From an uncultured Roseicyclus sp. (GTDB taxonomy: Bacteria; Pseudomonadota; Alphaproteobacteria; Rhodobacterales; Rhodobacteraceae): a DNA stretch of 64,000 bases. Where the stretch lies: assembly GCA_947494975.1 (NCBI GenBank), contig CANLXA010000003.1, positions 868,001 to 932,000 on the forward strand. Reading direction: 5' to 3'. The translations under genes and the position numbers were made by a program. Shown piece by piece: positions 16,523 to 26,125 of the stretch (within the stretch, counting starts at the first letter, position 1; the number at the start of each line of letters is the position of its first letter). The notes beneath the pieces are model-generated. The model did not search any database and was not told where the DNA came from. It worked only from the letters and a program-made list of their open reading frames with translations.

Positions 16523-16738
16523 ATGGATGATGCCGCCATGCAAGCCGCCATCCACAGGGCCGAGGAAACCGGCGAGTGGGCGGATGTGATCACGTCCTAT
16601 ATCGGCGCGGCACATGCAGGCAGCCCGGGGGAGGCCTTCTACCTGACCCACGCCTATATTCATGCGTTGGAGGCCAATGATCCCCGCGCGCCCGATCTGA
16701 AGACCCGGCTGATCGCCCTCGGGGCGGAGAGACGCTAG
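16523..16738 (+). CDS. Small conserved protein, 71 residues
   Basis: A short helical protein, MDDAAMQAAIHRAEETGEW through to a terminal arginine pair, starting 9 bp after the oxygenase stop. Its helices (EAFYLTHAYIHALEANDPRA) suggest a small helical bundle. It is probably cotranscribed with the oxygenase, but no function is known to me. Its end overlaps the converging gene by 4 bp. Confidence 0.65.
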   Translation: MDDAAMQAAIHRAEETGEWADVITSYIGAAHAGSPGEAFYLTHAYIHALEANDPRAPDLKTRLIALGAERR

Positions 16739-17325
16739 CCCCGGATCGCCCCACCGGCGCGGAACAGTCGTACGGAGGCCAGCAGGAGCCAACTGAGCAG
16801 AAGCGGCCAGAAGACAGGGCGGTAATTCATCGGAAAGCACCCACGCGACGGGGCAAGGCGGACCGCATCGCGCAGCACATCGTCCCAACTGTCATTGCGT
16901 GCGCCGGGGATCATCGCCACGCTGGCCCCGTCTCCTTGCACAAACGCGATGACACCCCGCGCGGTCATATGGGTCAGGATCAGATCCACCCCCTCGGCCT
17001 CTGTCCCCTGGCTTTGCACGAGGTCCGCGGCCATGAGGCACAGATTGGTGCTGGAGAACGTGGTCACGCCGTCAGGCTCCAATGCATCGGTATAGACGGC
17101 ATGGGGGCGGCCCGCATCAGGGCCATCATAAGGCGTGCAGGCCGCACCGGTGCAGGGCGTGACAACCACAGGCTCGAAGTCCAGACTGCGCAGCCGGTCG
17201 GCGATCCAATACAGCATGACCCCCGCAAGGCAGCAGAAAATCACACCTTCCAGCAGCCGCATGGCGGCATCGAGACGCGGACGGTCAGGTGGATCTGGAT
17301 CGGGGCCCTCAGCTTGAGGTGCCAA
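16735..17325 (-). CDS. Membrane protein of unknown function
   Basis: Up to 196 residues, with one membrane helix near residues 25-45 ([19 protein letters not shown]), a soluble middle with paired cysteines ([14 protein letters not shown]), and a C-terminal helix ([17 protein letters not shown]). The frame can open with a TTG at 17325, which overlaps the transglycosylase stop, or with an ATG at 17262; no ribosome site decides. The overlap suggests an operon with the upstream transglycosylase. Function is unknown. Confidence 0.65.
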   Translation of the reverse strand: MAPQAEGPDPDPPDRPRLDAAMRLLEGVIFCCLAGVMLYWIADRLRSLDFEPVVVTPCTGAACTPYDGPDAGRPHAVYTDALEPDGVTTFSSTNLCLMAADLVQSQGTEAEGVDLILTHMTARGVIAFVQGDGASVAMIPGARNDSWDDVLRDAVRLAPSRGCFPMNYRPVFWPLLLSWLLLASVRLFRAGGAIRG

Positions 17326-17878
17326 GGATCACGCGCACGTAATGCTGGGTCTCGTCGAAGGGGGGCACGCCGTCATGGCGCTCCACCGCCTCCGGGCCCG
17401 CATTATAGGCCGCCAGTGCAAGACGCCAGGTGCCGAAGCGGCGATATTGCTGCGCCAGGTAGCGTGCACCGCCATCGAGATTGGCCACCGGATCTTGCGG
17501 ATCAACGCCCAGAAGCGTCGCGGTATCGGGCATCAGCTGCGCCAGACCAATCGCACCTGCATGGCTGATCGCCTCGGTATTCCACCCCGATTCCTGCTGC
17601 ACGAGGCGCAGGAACAGATCCTCCGGCACGCCGTGTCGGCGCGCGGCGGATTGTGCGACCGCAAGGAACGGGCCATCATATCCGCCCTCGTAATCCGGCA
17701 CGCCACGCGTCACCTCGCTTTCGGGGCGCAGGCGCGAGGAAAACTCGTATTGCGTGGCCGCCCGGCCATCGAGCACACCCATCGCTCGGTCAAGCCGGTC
17801 GAGGCCGCTCTGGGCCGAAGCAGGAGACATCAGGAACGCGCCGCAAATGGCGGCTGGCAGCAGACGAAAACAGCGCAC
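17309..17878 (-). CDS. Lytic transglycosylase (SLT domain)
   Basis: A 189-residue exported murein-cleaving enzyme. A Sec signal ([18 protein letters not shown]) precedes the SLT domain from about residue 70. The catalytic glutamate is in [13 protein letters not shown], followed by [18 protein letters not shown] and the [10 protein letters not shown] motif. It cuts the MurNAc-GlcNAc bond in peptidoglycan, forming 1,6-anhydro ends. The length is that of a compact single-domain form. Confidence 0.92.
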   Translation of the reverse strand: MRCFRLLPAAICGAFLMSPASAQSGLDRLDRAMGVLDGRAATQYEFSSRLRPESEVTRGVPDYEGGYDGPFLAVAQSAARRHGVPEDLFLRLVQQESGWNTEAISHAGAIGLAQLMPDTATLLGVDPQDPVANLDGGARYLAQQYRRFGTWRLALAAYNAGPEAVERHDGVPPFDETQHYVRVILGTSS

Positions 17879-18072
17879 GGCATCCTCGGAGCCTGTGAAT
17901 AATCACGCTGTTTTAGCGCGGATGGCCGCTTTGATCCAGTTTTGATCGCCGCACCGCGCATTCGCGCGCCGGATAAGGCTTTTATTAACCCTGTTGGGAT
18001 GGTCTAACCGGGCAAACGCGCGGAGCGCCGGGGAATCGGAACCGCGCCCTGAGACAAGATGGGGGAAGAGCG

Positions 18073-18588
18073 ATGGCAGGGTCCGTCAACAAGGTGATCA
18101 TCATCGGAAATCTGGGCCGCGACCCGGAAGTGCGCAGTTTCCAGAACGGCGGCAAAGTGTGCAACCTGCGCATCGCGACGTCCGAGACGTGGAAAGACAA
18201 GAACACCGGCGAGCGGCGCGAGCGCACCGAGTGGCACTCGGTCGCGATCTTTCAGGAAGGCCTCGTGCGGATCGCCGAGCAATATCTGCGCAAGGGCTCC
18301 AAAGTGTATATCGAGGGCAAGCTTCAGACCCGCAAATGGCAAGATCAAAGCGGCCAGGACCGCTATACGACCGAGATCGTATTGCAGGGCTTTGACGGCG
18401 TGATGACCATGCTGGACGGTCGCGATGGCGGCGGCGGTGGGGGCGGCGGCTACGGTGGTGGCGGCAGTGGCGGCGGTGGCTATGACGACCGCGGCGCGAT
18501 GGGCGGCCCGGCCGATGATCGCGGCGGCTTCGGCGGTGGCGGCGGCGGCGGCGGTGGCTCCGATCTCGACGATGAAATCCCGTTCTGA
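18073..18588 (+). CDS. ssb: Single-stranded DNA-binding protein
   Basis: A 171-residue SSB. The OB fold runs from [18 protein letters not shown] to about residue 110, then comes a very glycine-rich flexible linker, and the protein ends in the acidic tip DLDDEIPF that docks repair and replication partners. The GGC-repeat stretch in the DNA reflects the glycine linker. AGAGCG precedes the ATG weakly. No SOS box is visible in the 194-bp upstream gap. Confidence 0.96.
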   Translation: MAGSVNKVIIIGNLGRDPEVRSFQNGGKVCNLRIATSETWKDKNTGERRERTEWHSVAIFQEGLVRIAEQYLRKGSKVYIEGKLQTRKWQDQSGQDRYTTEIVLQGFDGVMTMLDGRDGGGGGGGGYGGGGSGGGGYDDRGAMGGPADDRGGFGGGGGGGGGSDLDDEIPF

Positions 18589-18717
18589 GGCCACGACCGG
18601 GATACGCCATCACGGGCAACAACCGTGGCGGCTATCGGCGCGCCGGCGGGGGCGTTTGCAATAGATGAAGGGATGCAAGCGGGATACCGCCCGCGCCCGA
18701 TGCCAGGGGGGCCCGGC

Positions 18718-19905
18718 ATGCAGCCGACCAATCCGAATTTTGTCGCGACATTCCCGCCCCCGGTCATGGAGGCGCGACGCTGGATTGACGGCAAGGTGTT
18801 CGGTGCGGATCGTCCCCTTCTGAACCTGAGCCAGGCGGCACCGGTCGATCCGCCGCCCGAGCCGCTGATGCAGGCCATGGCCGATGCGATCCTGAGCGAT
18901 CCGACGGCGCATCTGTACGGTCCGGTTCTGGGCCGCGAGGATTTGCGCAGCGAATTGGCCACGCAATGGTCGGCCGAATATGGCGGCGTGGTGCGTCCGG
19001 CGCAGGTGGCGATCACGGCTGGCTGCAACCAGGCCTTCACCTCCGTGATGTCGACGCTGGCGGCAGCGGGCGACGAAGTGATCCTGCCCCTGCCCTTCTA
19101 TTTCAACCATCAAATGTGGCTCGATATGCAAGGCGTGCGCGCGGCGTATCTGCCGACCGGGGATGACCTGATGCCCGATCCGGAGCGGGCGGCGGGCCTC
19201 ATCACCCACCGCACGCGCGCCATTGTGCTGGTCTCGCCGAACAATCCCGCAGGCGTGGAATACCCGCCCGCCCTCCTGCGCTCCTTCTACGATCTGGCGC
19301 GTACCCATGGCCTGGCGCTGATCGTGGATGAAACCTACCGCGATTTTCATTCCTCGGATGCCGCACCCCATGATCTCTTCACCGATCCCGATTGGGACGA
19401 GACCTTCATCCACCTCTATTCCTTCTCCAAGGCCTACCGGCTGACCGGCCACCGGGTGGGGGCGATCATGGCGAGTGAGGCGCGGTTGGCGGAAGTTGAG
19501 AAATTCCTCGACACGGTCGCGATCTGTCCACCGCAGGTGGGCCAGATCGGCGCGCTATGGGGGATGCGGAACCTGGGGCAGTGGCTGGCCGGCGAACGGC
19601 TGGAAATCCTCGCGCGGCGCGATGCGATCGTGCAGGGCTTCGGGCGGCTGCCCGAGTGGCAGGTGCTGGGATGTGGCGCCTATTTCGCCTATGTCCGCCA
19701 CCCGTTTAACAGACCGTCGGATCAGGTGGCCAGGGATCTGGTGGATCAGGCGCATCTGCTGGTTCTGCCCGGCACCATGTTCGGCCCCCTGAAGGCCCGG
19801 GGCGGCACCGGCCAGGCCGAGGCCACCTTGCGCATCGCATTTGCCAATGCCGACCGCGCGGGCCTTGACCATCTTGTGACACGGCTGGCGGACCTGCCCG
19901 GATAG
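18718..19905 (+). CDS. PLP-dependent aminotransferase, class I/II
   Basis: A 395-residue fold-type I aminotransferase. The PLP lysine is in LYSFSKAYRLTGHRVG; other marks are NLSQAAPVDPPP, LYGPVLGREDLR, VSPNNPAGVEYP and the aspartate of IVDETYRDFH. The ATG at 18718 is chosen for the GGGGGG tract 6-11 bp before it; starts at 18625 and 18673 lack this. Substrate specificity cannot be read; the family includes aspartate and aromatic aminotransferases. It may be the first gene of a run that includes ppiD. Confidence 0.88.
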   Translation: MQPTNPNFVATFPPPVMEARRWIDGKVFGADRPLLNLSQAAPVDPPPEPLMQAMADAILSDPTAHLYGPVLGREDLRSELATQWSAEYGGVVRPAQVAITAGCNQAFTSVMSTLAAAGDEVILPLPFYFNHQMWLDMQGVRAAYLPTGDDLMPDPERAAGLITHRTRAIVLVSPNNPAGVEYPPALLRSFYDLARTHGLALIVDETYRDFHSSDAAPHDLFTDPDWDETFIHLYSFSKAYRLTGHRVGAIMASEARLAEVEKFLDTVAICPPQVGQIGALWGMRNLGQWLAGERLEILARRDAIVQGFGRLPEWQVLGCGAYFAYVRHPFNRPSDQVARDLVDQAHLLVLPGTMFGPLKARGGTGQAEATLRIAFANADRAGLDHLVTRLADLPG

Positions 19906-19986
19906 ACCCGCATCCCCTTGCCCCCGCTGGGGCGATTGCGTATCGGTTCCTGCAAGAAATTTCACGCGCAAGGGGCGACCGGATCA

Positions 19987-21840
19987 ATGGCCAGAGCAGC
20001 GGCAAAGAAAGCCTCCAACGTCTTCGTCTGGATCCTGATGGGCCTGTTGTTCATCGCCCTGGCGGGCTTCGGCATCGGGTCGTTCAGCGGCGGCGCCAGC
20101 CAGGTCGGCGCCGTGGGTGACGTGGAGATCACGGCCGAGGATTATTTCCGCGCCCTCAACAACGAGATCACGGCCCAGATCGCCCAGACCGGGGAGCCGG
20201 TGAACTTCGCCAGCCTGCGCGCGCGCGGCATCGATCAGCAGGTGCTGGCCGGGCTGGTGGCCCGCGCGGCGCTCTCCAACGAGGCGGCGCAGATGGGGAT
20301 TTCCGTGGGCGACGAGGAGGTTGCCCGCCAGATCCAGCAGATCAGCGCGTTTCAGGGCACCGCGGGGGTGTTCGACCGCGAGACCTACGAATTTGTCCTG
20401 CAGCAGCAGGGCGCATCCCCCCGCGAGTTCGAGGCCGATACCCGCGAGGATGTCAGCCGCGCGATCCTGCAAAGCGCCGTGATCGGGGGGCTGTCGGCAC
20501 CCGACCTCTTTGCCGAGGCCATCGTGGCCTATCAGGGCGAGACCCGCGATTTCACCCGCCTGACTGTGACGCGCAATGAACTGACCGAGCCGCTGCCGGA
20601 GCCCACCGACGAGGACCTGGCCGCCTATTACGACGAAAATCCGCAGCGCTTCACCCGCCCCGAGGCCCGCGCGATCACCTATGCGTGGATCATACCGGCC
20701 CAAATCATGGATGGCGTCGATGTGGATGAGGACGCCCTGCGCGATCTCTACAACGATCGCGCAAGCCTCTACATCCAGCCCGAGCGGCGGCTTCTGGAAC
20801 GGCTTGTTTTCGGCACCGAGGACGACGCCCAAGCCGCCTATGACGCGATTGCCGCGGGCGAGACGGATTTCGACACTCTGGTGGAAGACCGCGACCTGAC
20901 GCTGGACGATGTCGATCTGGGCGAAGTCTCCCGCATCGACCTGGGCGCCGAGGCGGCAGAGGCGATCTTTGCCGATGACGAGAGTGAGATCATCGGCCCG
21001 GTGCAGAGCAATCTCGGCCCCGCGCTGTTCCGGGTCAACGCGGTGCTGGAAGCGTCCGAAGTGTCGTTCGAGGAGGCCCGCGGCGAGCTGCGCGAGGAAC
21101 TGGCCGATGAGGCCGCGCGCCGCGCCATCGACGATATGCGCGAAGCGATGGACGACATGCTGGCCGAGGGGCTGACGTTGGAAGAACTGGCGGACCAGAC
21201 CGAGATGGACTTGGGCACAATCGAGTATACCGCCACATCCGAAGACGGGATCGCGGGCTACGACGCGTTCCGCGATGCGGCCGAAGCCGTTGAGGAACGC
21301 GATTTCCCCGAGCTTATGGAGCTGAGCGACGGCGGCCTGTTCGCGCTGCGCCTGGATGAGATCATCCCCCCGACCCTGCCGCCGCTTGCGGATGTCGAAG
21401 ACGAAGTCACCGAAGCGTGGGAGCAGTCGGCCCTGCGCGATGCCGTGGCCGCCCGCGCGCAGGAGCTTGTGGGTCAACTGGCGCAAGGTGCCACCTTGGA
21501 AGATCTGGGCGACACGGCGGAAGAACGCCTGATCCGCCGTCAGGATCTGCTCCCCGATCTGCCACCCACCACGGCGCCGCAGGTGTTTCAACTGGCCTCC
21601 GAGGGTGACGTGGTGATGATCCCCGGGGCGCAGGCCGCCCATATCGTGCGCCTCGATGCGATCAACGCCGCCGCACGCGACGCGCCCGATACATCGATCC
21701 TGCTGACGATTCTGGAACAGACGATCACGCAAAGCATGGCGACGGACATCTTCGAGGCTTACGGGCAGGCGGCACAGGCCGATGCCGGGATTTCCACCAA
21801 TTCCGGCGTGATCAACTCCGTGCACGCCGCATTCCCGTGA
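19987..21840 (+). CDS. ppiD: Periplasmic folding factor, peptidyl-prolyl isomerase D type
   Basis: A 617-residue PpiD/SurA-like chaperone. A single membrane anchor (VFVWILMGLLFIALAGFGIG) near residues 14-34 is followed by a SurA-like N-terminal domain (VTRNELTEPLPEPTDEDLAA marks its end) and a parvulin-like middle and C-terminal part. It is thought to help outer-membrane and exported proteins fold at the inner membrane. AAGGGG precedes the ATG at 19987. trpE starts 10 bp after its stop, a neighbourhood common in Rhodobacteraceae. Confidence 0.9.
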   Translation: MARAAAKKASNVFVWILMGLLFIALAGFGIGSFSGGASQVGAVGDVEITAEDYFRALNNEITAQIAQTGEPVNFASLRARGIDQQVLAGLVARAALSNEAAQMGISVGDEEVARQIQQISAFQGTAGVFDRETYEFVLQQQGASPREFEADTREDVSRAILQSAVIGGLSAPDLFAEAIVAYQGETRDFTRLTVTRNELTEPLPEPTDEDLAAYYDENPQRFTRPEARAITYAWIIPAQIMDGVDVDEDALRDLYNDRASLYIQPERRLLERLVFGTEDDAQAAYDAIAAGETDFDTLVEDRDLTLDDVDLGEVSRIDLGAEAAEAIFADDESEIIGPVQSNLGPALFRVNAVLEASEVSFEEARGELREELADEAARRAIDDMREAMDDMLAEGLTLEELADQTEMDLGTIEYTATSEDGIAGYDAFRDAAEAVEERDFPELMELSDGGLFALRLDEIIPPTLPPLADVEDEVTEAWEQSALRDAVAARAQELVGQLAQGATLEDLGDTAEERLIRRQDLLPDLPPTTAPQVFQLASEGDVVMIPGAQAAHIVRLDAINAAARDAPDTSILLTILEQTITQSMATDIFEAYGQAAQADAGISTNSGVINSVHAAFP

Positions 21841-21850
21841 TGGCCCGGTA

Positions 21851-23359
21851 ATGGCGCAGCTCAGCGATTTCGAACGCTTCGCCGCCGCGTGGGAGCGGGG
21901 TGAAAATCAACTGCTCCATGCCCGGCTGGCCGCCGATCTCGATACGCCCGTATCCGTGATGCTGAAGCTGACCGATGCCGGGCGCGATGCGTTCATCCTT
22001 GAATCCGTGACCGGCGGCGAGATCCGCGGGCGCTACTCCATCATCGGCATGAAACCCGATCTGATCTGGGATTGCCGCGGCGAAGAGGCCCGGATCAACC
22101 GGTCTGCCCGCTATGATCGTGAGGCGTTCGAACCCTGCGCCGAAGCTCCGCTGGAGGCCCTGCGCGCGCTGCTCGCCGAAAGCGCCATCGACATGCCCGA
22201 TGATCTGCCCGCCGCCGCGGCGGGGCTTTTCGGCTATCTGGGCTACGACATGATCCGGCTGGTCGAGCATCTGCCGGATGTGAACCCGGATCCGCTCGGC
22301 CTGCCCGATGCGGTGCTGATCCGGCCCTCCGTCATCGCGGTTCTGGACGGGGTGAAGGGCGAGGTCACGATCGTGTCCCCGGCCTGGCAATCCAGCGGTC
22401 TGTCGGCCCGTGCGGCCTATGCCCAGGCGGCGGAGCGGGTGAGCGATGCTCTGCGCGATCTGGAGCGCTCGCCCGCCGTGGCCGCCCGCGAAATGGGCGC
22501 TGCGCAGCCCCTGGGGGAGCCTGTCTCGAATTTCAGCCATCAGGGCTATCTCGACGCCGTTGAGCAGGCCAAAGACTACATCCGCGCGGGCGACATCTTT
22601 CAGGTTGTGCCGTCGCAGCGCTGGACGCTCGATTTCCCCGAACCGCCCTTCGCGCTCTACCGCGCGCTGCGCCGCACCAACCCCTCGCCCTTCATGTTCT
22701 ATTTCAACTTCGGCGGCTTCCAGGTGATCGGTGCGTCACCCGAAATCCTGGTGCGGGTCTTCGATGATGAGGTCACGATCCGGCCCATCGCAGGCACCCG
22801 GCCGCGCGGCGCGACTCCGGAAGAGGACCGCGCGCTGGAGGCCGACCTGCTGGCCGATCAGAAGGAACTGGCCGAGCATCTGATGCTGCTGGATCTGGGC
22901 CGGAACGATACCGGCAAGGTGTCGAAGATCGGCACCGTGCGTCCGACCGAAGAATTCATTGTGGAGCGCTACAGCCACGTCATGCACATCGTGTCCAACG
23001 TGGTCGGCGAGTTGAGCGAGGATCACGACGCGCTCTCTGCGCTTCTGGCAGGCCTGCCCGCAGGCACCGTGTCCGGCGCGCCCAAGGTGCGCGCGATGGA
23101 GATCATCGACGAGTTGGAACCCGAAAAGCGTGGCGTCTATGGCGGCGGTGTCGGCTATTTCAGCGCCGGCGGCGACATGGATATGTGCATCGCGCTGCGC
23201 ACTGCCGTGGTGCAGGACGGCAAACTCTACATCCAGGCCGGGGGTGGTGTTGTCTACGACAGCGACCCGGAGGCCGAATTTCAGGAAACCGTCAACAAAT
23301 CCCGTGCGATCCGCAAAGCGGCGGAGGACGCGAGCCTCTTCTCCCGCGGCAACACCTAG
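21851..23359 (+). CDS. trpE: Anthranilate synthase component I
   Basis: A 502-residue enzyme turning chorismate and ammonia (from TrpG) into anthranilate. The tryptophan feedback site is in ILESVTGGEIRGRYSIIG; the catalytic C-terminal domain has AGDIFQVVPSQRW, IAGTRPRGATPEEDRA, LLDLGRNDTGKVS and GTVSGAPKVRAMEI. It lies only 10 bp after ppiD, so there is no room for a trp leader peptide directly in front. trpG lies 2.2 kb downstream beyond an opposing gene. Confidence 0.97.
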   Translation: MAQLSDFERFAAAWERGENQLLHARLAADLDTPVSVMLKLTDAGRDAFILESVTGGEIRGRYSIIGMKPDLIWDCRGEEARINRSARYDREAFEPCAEAPLEALRALLAESAIDMPDDLPAAAAGLFGYLGYDMIRLVEHLPDVNPDPLGLPDAVLIRPSVIAVLDGVKGEVTIVSPAWQSSGLSARAAYAQAAERVSDALRDLERSPAVAAREMGAAQPLGEPVSNFSHQGYLDAVEQAKDYIRAGDIFQVVPSQRWTLDFPEPPFALYRALRRTNPSPFMFYFNFGGFQVIGASPEILVRVFDDEVTIRPIAGTRPRGATPEEDRALEADLLADQKELAEHLMLLDLGRNDTGKVSKIGTVRPTEEFIVERYSHVMHIVSNVVGELSEDHDALSALLAGLPAGTVSGAPKVRAMEIIDELEPEKRGVYGGGVGYFSAGGDMDMCIALRTAVVQDGKLYIQAGGGVVYDSDPEAEFQETVNKSRAIRKAAEDASLFSRGNT

Positions 23360-23574
23360 GCACCCCGTCCGGCCATTCCGGGCCAGACCCGCCCATCTTT
23401 GTTCCCCGAAAATGCATCTTCCGGAGCGCCGCTGCGTCCCTCGCGCGGCCAGCGGCACGCGCAGATCACCGCTGCAAAACCTGCGCCGCAATCCTTAAAT
23501 ATCGTTAACAATACCGGCTTTCCCGAGCGATATCAGTCCCATAACCCTGCTTATCAACCTTGATAAGCCAGCGC

Positions 23575-25380
23575 TCACTCCCCCGAGGCCCGCAACAGCG
23601 TGGCCGACAGCGGCGCAATCGCCACCGCTTCGGACCGGTCCCCCAAAGCCCAGGAAAACAACGCCGTGATCGTATCGGGGCGCGTATGGCCCGCCACGAT
23701 CACCGTCCCCTCCTGCGTCGCGGTGAATTCGGCCCGCGCCAGGAAGCGCGTGATCATCGTGGCGCGCTGATCCTGATCGTCGAGCAACCGGAACAGCGTC
23801 GCACCGGGCACGCCGCTGCGGCTGGCGCTTTGTTCGGCGGCGTTCAGGCCCCGTGGAAAGGCGAGAAGCCCGTGGCCGGTTTCCGCCAGCGCGGCGACGG
23901 TGGCGTCAAGGATCGGCCGGTCGCCCTGAATGCGGCCATCGGGGCTGTCGAGCAGGGCCACGGCCTCCGGCAGCGTGCCGCGCGCCGAGGTCAACGCAAC
24001 TTCCAGATCCGAGGGCGTGGCACCTTCGGGAACCATGGAACCCAGGATCACAACCTCGAACCCGGCCTCCCGGTAGGCCGCGGCACGGGCTTCGGCATCG
24101 GGGTGCAGCGGATCGATGGCGAAGGCCACCGGGATGCTGAACCGCAGAAGCGTGGATTGGTCGATCCGGCTATCGGGTTCATCGATCAGGACGATCGCCA
24201 TCAGGGGCCGATCTTCGGCCGCGTCGAACGGGGATGCGAACGCGATGATCGCGCGGCCGGACGTATCGGGGTCCGCATCGTCAGCGGCGGCCGCATCGGG
24301 CGCGGCCTCATCGGGCAGCACTGGGTCGGGGTCCGGCGTCGGCGTGGGCGCGATGACCACCTGTGGCAAGGTGGAGCTTTGCGGAAACAGCGGTGTGGAG
24401 AACGTTGCAGTATCGACGGACGGCATCACGGTTTCAGACGAAGGCGCCGCGCTGATCGTCGGGAATGCGGGCGCGGCGGGCGTCTCCGGCTCCGCTGCTT
24501 CCGCCGTTTCGCGGGTGTCGGCCACGGTCTCGTCCGGCGTTTCGGCACCCGCCGGCGTCTCCTGTGTTTCGGGGACGGCAGGGGCGGTCTCGTCAGTCGC
24601 AGCGGGCGCAGCCTCGGCCTCAGGTCCCGTGGCTGCCACCTCCGGCTCGGGGGCTGTCTCCGGCTCCTCCCGCACCTCCGGATCGGCCTCAACCGCCGAC
24701 TCCGGCACCACGTCCGGCTCCGGCTCAGGCACGATTTGCGGCAAACGCGCCGTGGTGATGGTCGGGGTCTCGGTTGTATCCGGCTCGCTGAGGGCCACCG
24801 GGCCGTCGCCCACATTGGGCCGGGCGCTGGTTGCCGGGCGGTCAGGGGCTGCGCTTGCGCCGGTCTCGGTGGACAGCGACGCTGGTGCGTCTACCCCCAC
24901 ATCGGGCTGCGCCGCCGGGGCGGTATCAAACCGCGGAGCCGTGCTTTCGGTGGCGATCAGCGGGGCCGCGGGCACGAAGGCGCTTGGCCGCGCATCGGCG
25001 GCGGGAATCGCGGCCTCGGGCTCCGGCGGGGGGCGGTTGAATTCGCTTCCGGACGGCAGTGGCACTTCGGTGGACGGGGTGGCACGGTTTTCGACCGGCT
25101 CCGCCTCGGGCTCCGGCGCATCCGATCCGGCGGGTGCGTCGGCCATGTCCGCCGGTCCGTCCCCCGTATCGGTGCCATCGGCATCGTCCGCCACATCAGC
25201 GGCGTTCGGCTGCCCGTCGCCTGCATCCGCCGCGTCCGGTGCGGCATCGCCCGCATCGGTCGCCACCTCAACCGGCGTGTCGTCCTCCCGGGGCGGCAAC
25301 GGCGTGCTTAACGACACCGCCGCAAGGCCGACGATCGCAACCACACAGCCCCAGAAAATTCCGCCACCTAGCCCACCCAT
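23575..25380 (-). CDS. Divergent polysaccharide deacetylase (YibQ-like) with a long acidic linker
   Basis: A 601-residue protein with one N-terminal membrane anchor (FWGCVVAIVGLAAVSLS), then about 330 residues dominated by Ala, Asp, Glu, Pro and Thr, and a C-terminal divergent deacetylase domain from about residue 385 (LMAIVLIDEPDSRIDQ, VAFAIDPLHPDAEARA, IVAGHTRPDTITALF). The domain matches the DUF610/YibQ family, which lacks the full metal site of classical deacetylases. The linker is unusually long and would span the periplasm. It separates trpE from trpG on the opposite strand. Confidence 0.85.
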   Translation of the reverse strand: MGGLGGGIFWGCVVAIVGLAAVSLSTPLPPREDDTPVEVATDAGDAAPDAADAGDGQPNAADVADDADGTDTGDGPADMADAPAGSDAPEPEAEPVENRATPSTEVPLPSGSEFNRPPPEPEAAIPAADARPSAFVPAAPLIATESTAPRFDTAPAAQPDVGVDAPASLSTETGASAAPDRPATSARPNVGDGPVALSEPDTTETPTITTARLPQIVPEPEPDVVPESAVEADPEVREEPETAPEPEVAATGPEAEAAPAATDETAPAVPETQETPAGAETPDETVADTRETAEAAEPETPAAPAFPTISAAPSSETVMPSVDTATFSTPLFPQSSTLPQVVIAPTPTPDPDPVLPDEAAPDAAAADDADPDTSGRAIIAFASPFDAAEDRPLMAIVLIDEPDSRIDQSTLLRFSIPVAFAIDPLHPDAEARAAAYREAGFEVVILGSMVPEGATPSDLEVALTSARGTLPEAVALLDSPDGRIQGDRPILDATVAALAETGHGLLAFPRGLNAAEQSASRSGVPGATLFRLLDDQDQRATMITRFLARAEFTATQEGTVIVAGHTRPDTITALFSWALGDRSEAVAIAPLSATLLRASGE

Positions 25381-25534
25381 GGCCTATGCTCCTGTCTGCT
25401 CGCCCCCGAGGTAGATCCCCGGGTGATCAATCGCGCCGACGGTGCGGCCATTGCTTGACCCCCGGGCGCGGCTTTGAAACATGTATAGCGCGGGCGCGCG
25501 GCGCCTTCACCCCTTTTCGCTCGAGGTCCCCCGG

Positions 25535-26125
25535 ATGCTGTTGCTTATCGATAATTATGACAGTTTCACCTACAATCTGGTCCATTACCTGGGGGAGCTT
25601 GGGGCCGATATCCGCGTCGTGCGCAACGATCAGATCTCGGTGCAGGACGCCATGGCCAGCGGGGCCAGGGGCATCGTACTCAGCCCCGGGCCCGGCTACC
25701 CGGAGCAGGCGGGGATCTGCCTGCCGCTGACCAGGGCGGCCGCGGGAGCGGGCCTGCCGCTTCTGGGTGTGTGTCTGGGCCATCAGACGATTGGCGCGGC
25801 CTTTGGCGGCACGGTCGGGCAGCATTCCGAGATCGTGCACGGCAAACTCGGCCAGATCCGCCACGAGGGCAAAGGCGTGTTCGCGGGCCTCCCCTCGCCG
25901 CTCGCCGCAACGCGCTACCATTCGCTGGTTGTGGAGCGCGAAAGCCTGCCTGCGGAGCTAGAGGTGACGGCGGAACTGGAGGACGGCACGATCATGGGCC
26001 TGCGCCACCGCGACCTGCCCATCGAAGGGGTGCAATTCCATCCCGAAAGCATCCGGTCGGAGCACGGCCACGCGATGCTGAAGACTTTCCTGAAGACGAC
26101 CGACATGAAAGAACCCGCTTTATGA
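25535..26125 (+). CDS. trpG: Anthranilate synthase component II (glutamine amidotransferase)
   Basis: A 196-residue class I amidotransferase that supplies ammonia to TrpE. It shows [20 protein letters not shown], the nucleophile cysteine in [15 protein letters not shown], and the His-Glu pair in [13 protein letters not shown]. The ATG at 25535 follows GAGG. Its stop overlaps the trpD start (ATGA), giving translational coupling. The promoter must lie in the 154-bp gap shared with the divergent YibQ-like gene. Confidence 0.96.
   Translation: MLLLIDNYDSFTYNLVHYLGELGADIRVVRNDQISVQDAMASGARGIVLSPGPGYPEQAGICLPLTRAAAGAGLPLLGVCLGHQTIGAAFGGTVGQHSEIVHGKLGQIRHEGKGVFAGLPSPLAATRYHSLVVERESLPAELEVTAELEDGTIMGLRHRDLPIEGVQFHPESIRSEHGHAMLKTFLKTTDMKEPAL

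Noticed and set aside
18425-18560. GGC-rich simple repeat
   Set aside because: It encodes the glycine-rich linker of SSB and is in frame throughout.
21841-21850. Possible trp leader peptide before trpE
   Set aside because: Only 10 bp separate ppiD from trpE and no Trp-rich short frame with a terminator is visible there.
23560-25311. Long rightward frame of 583 residues opposite the YibQ-like gene
   Set aside because: Its Gly/Arg-rich composition is the mirror of the repetitive linker codons on the other strand; the reverse frame has a membrane anchor and a known domain.
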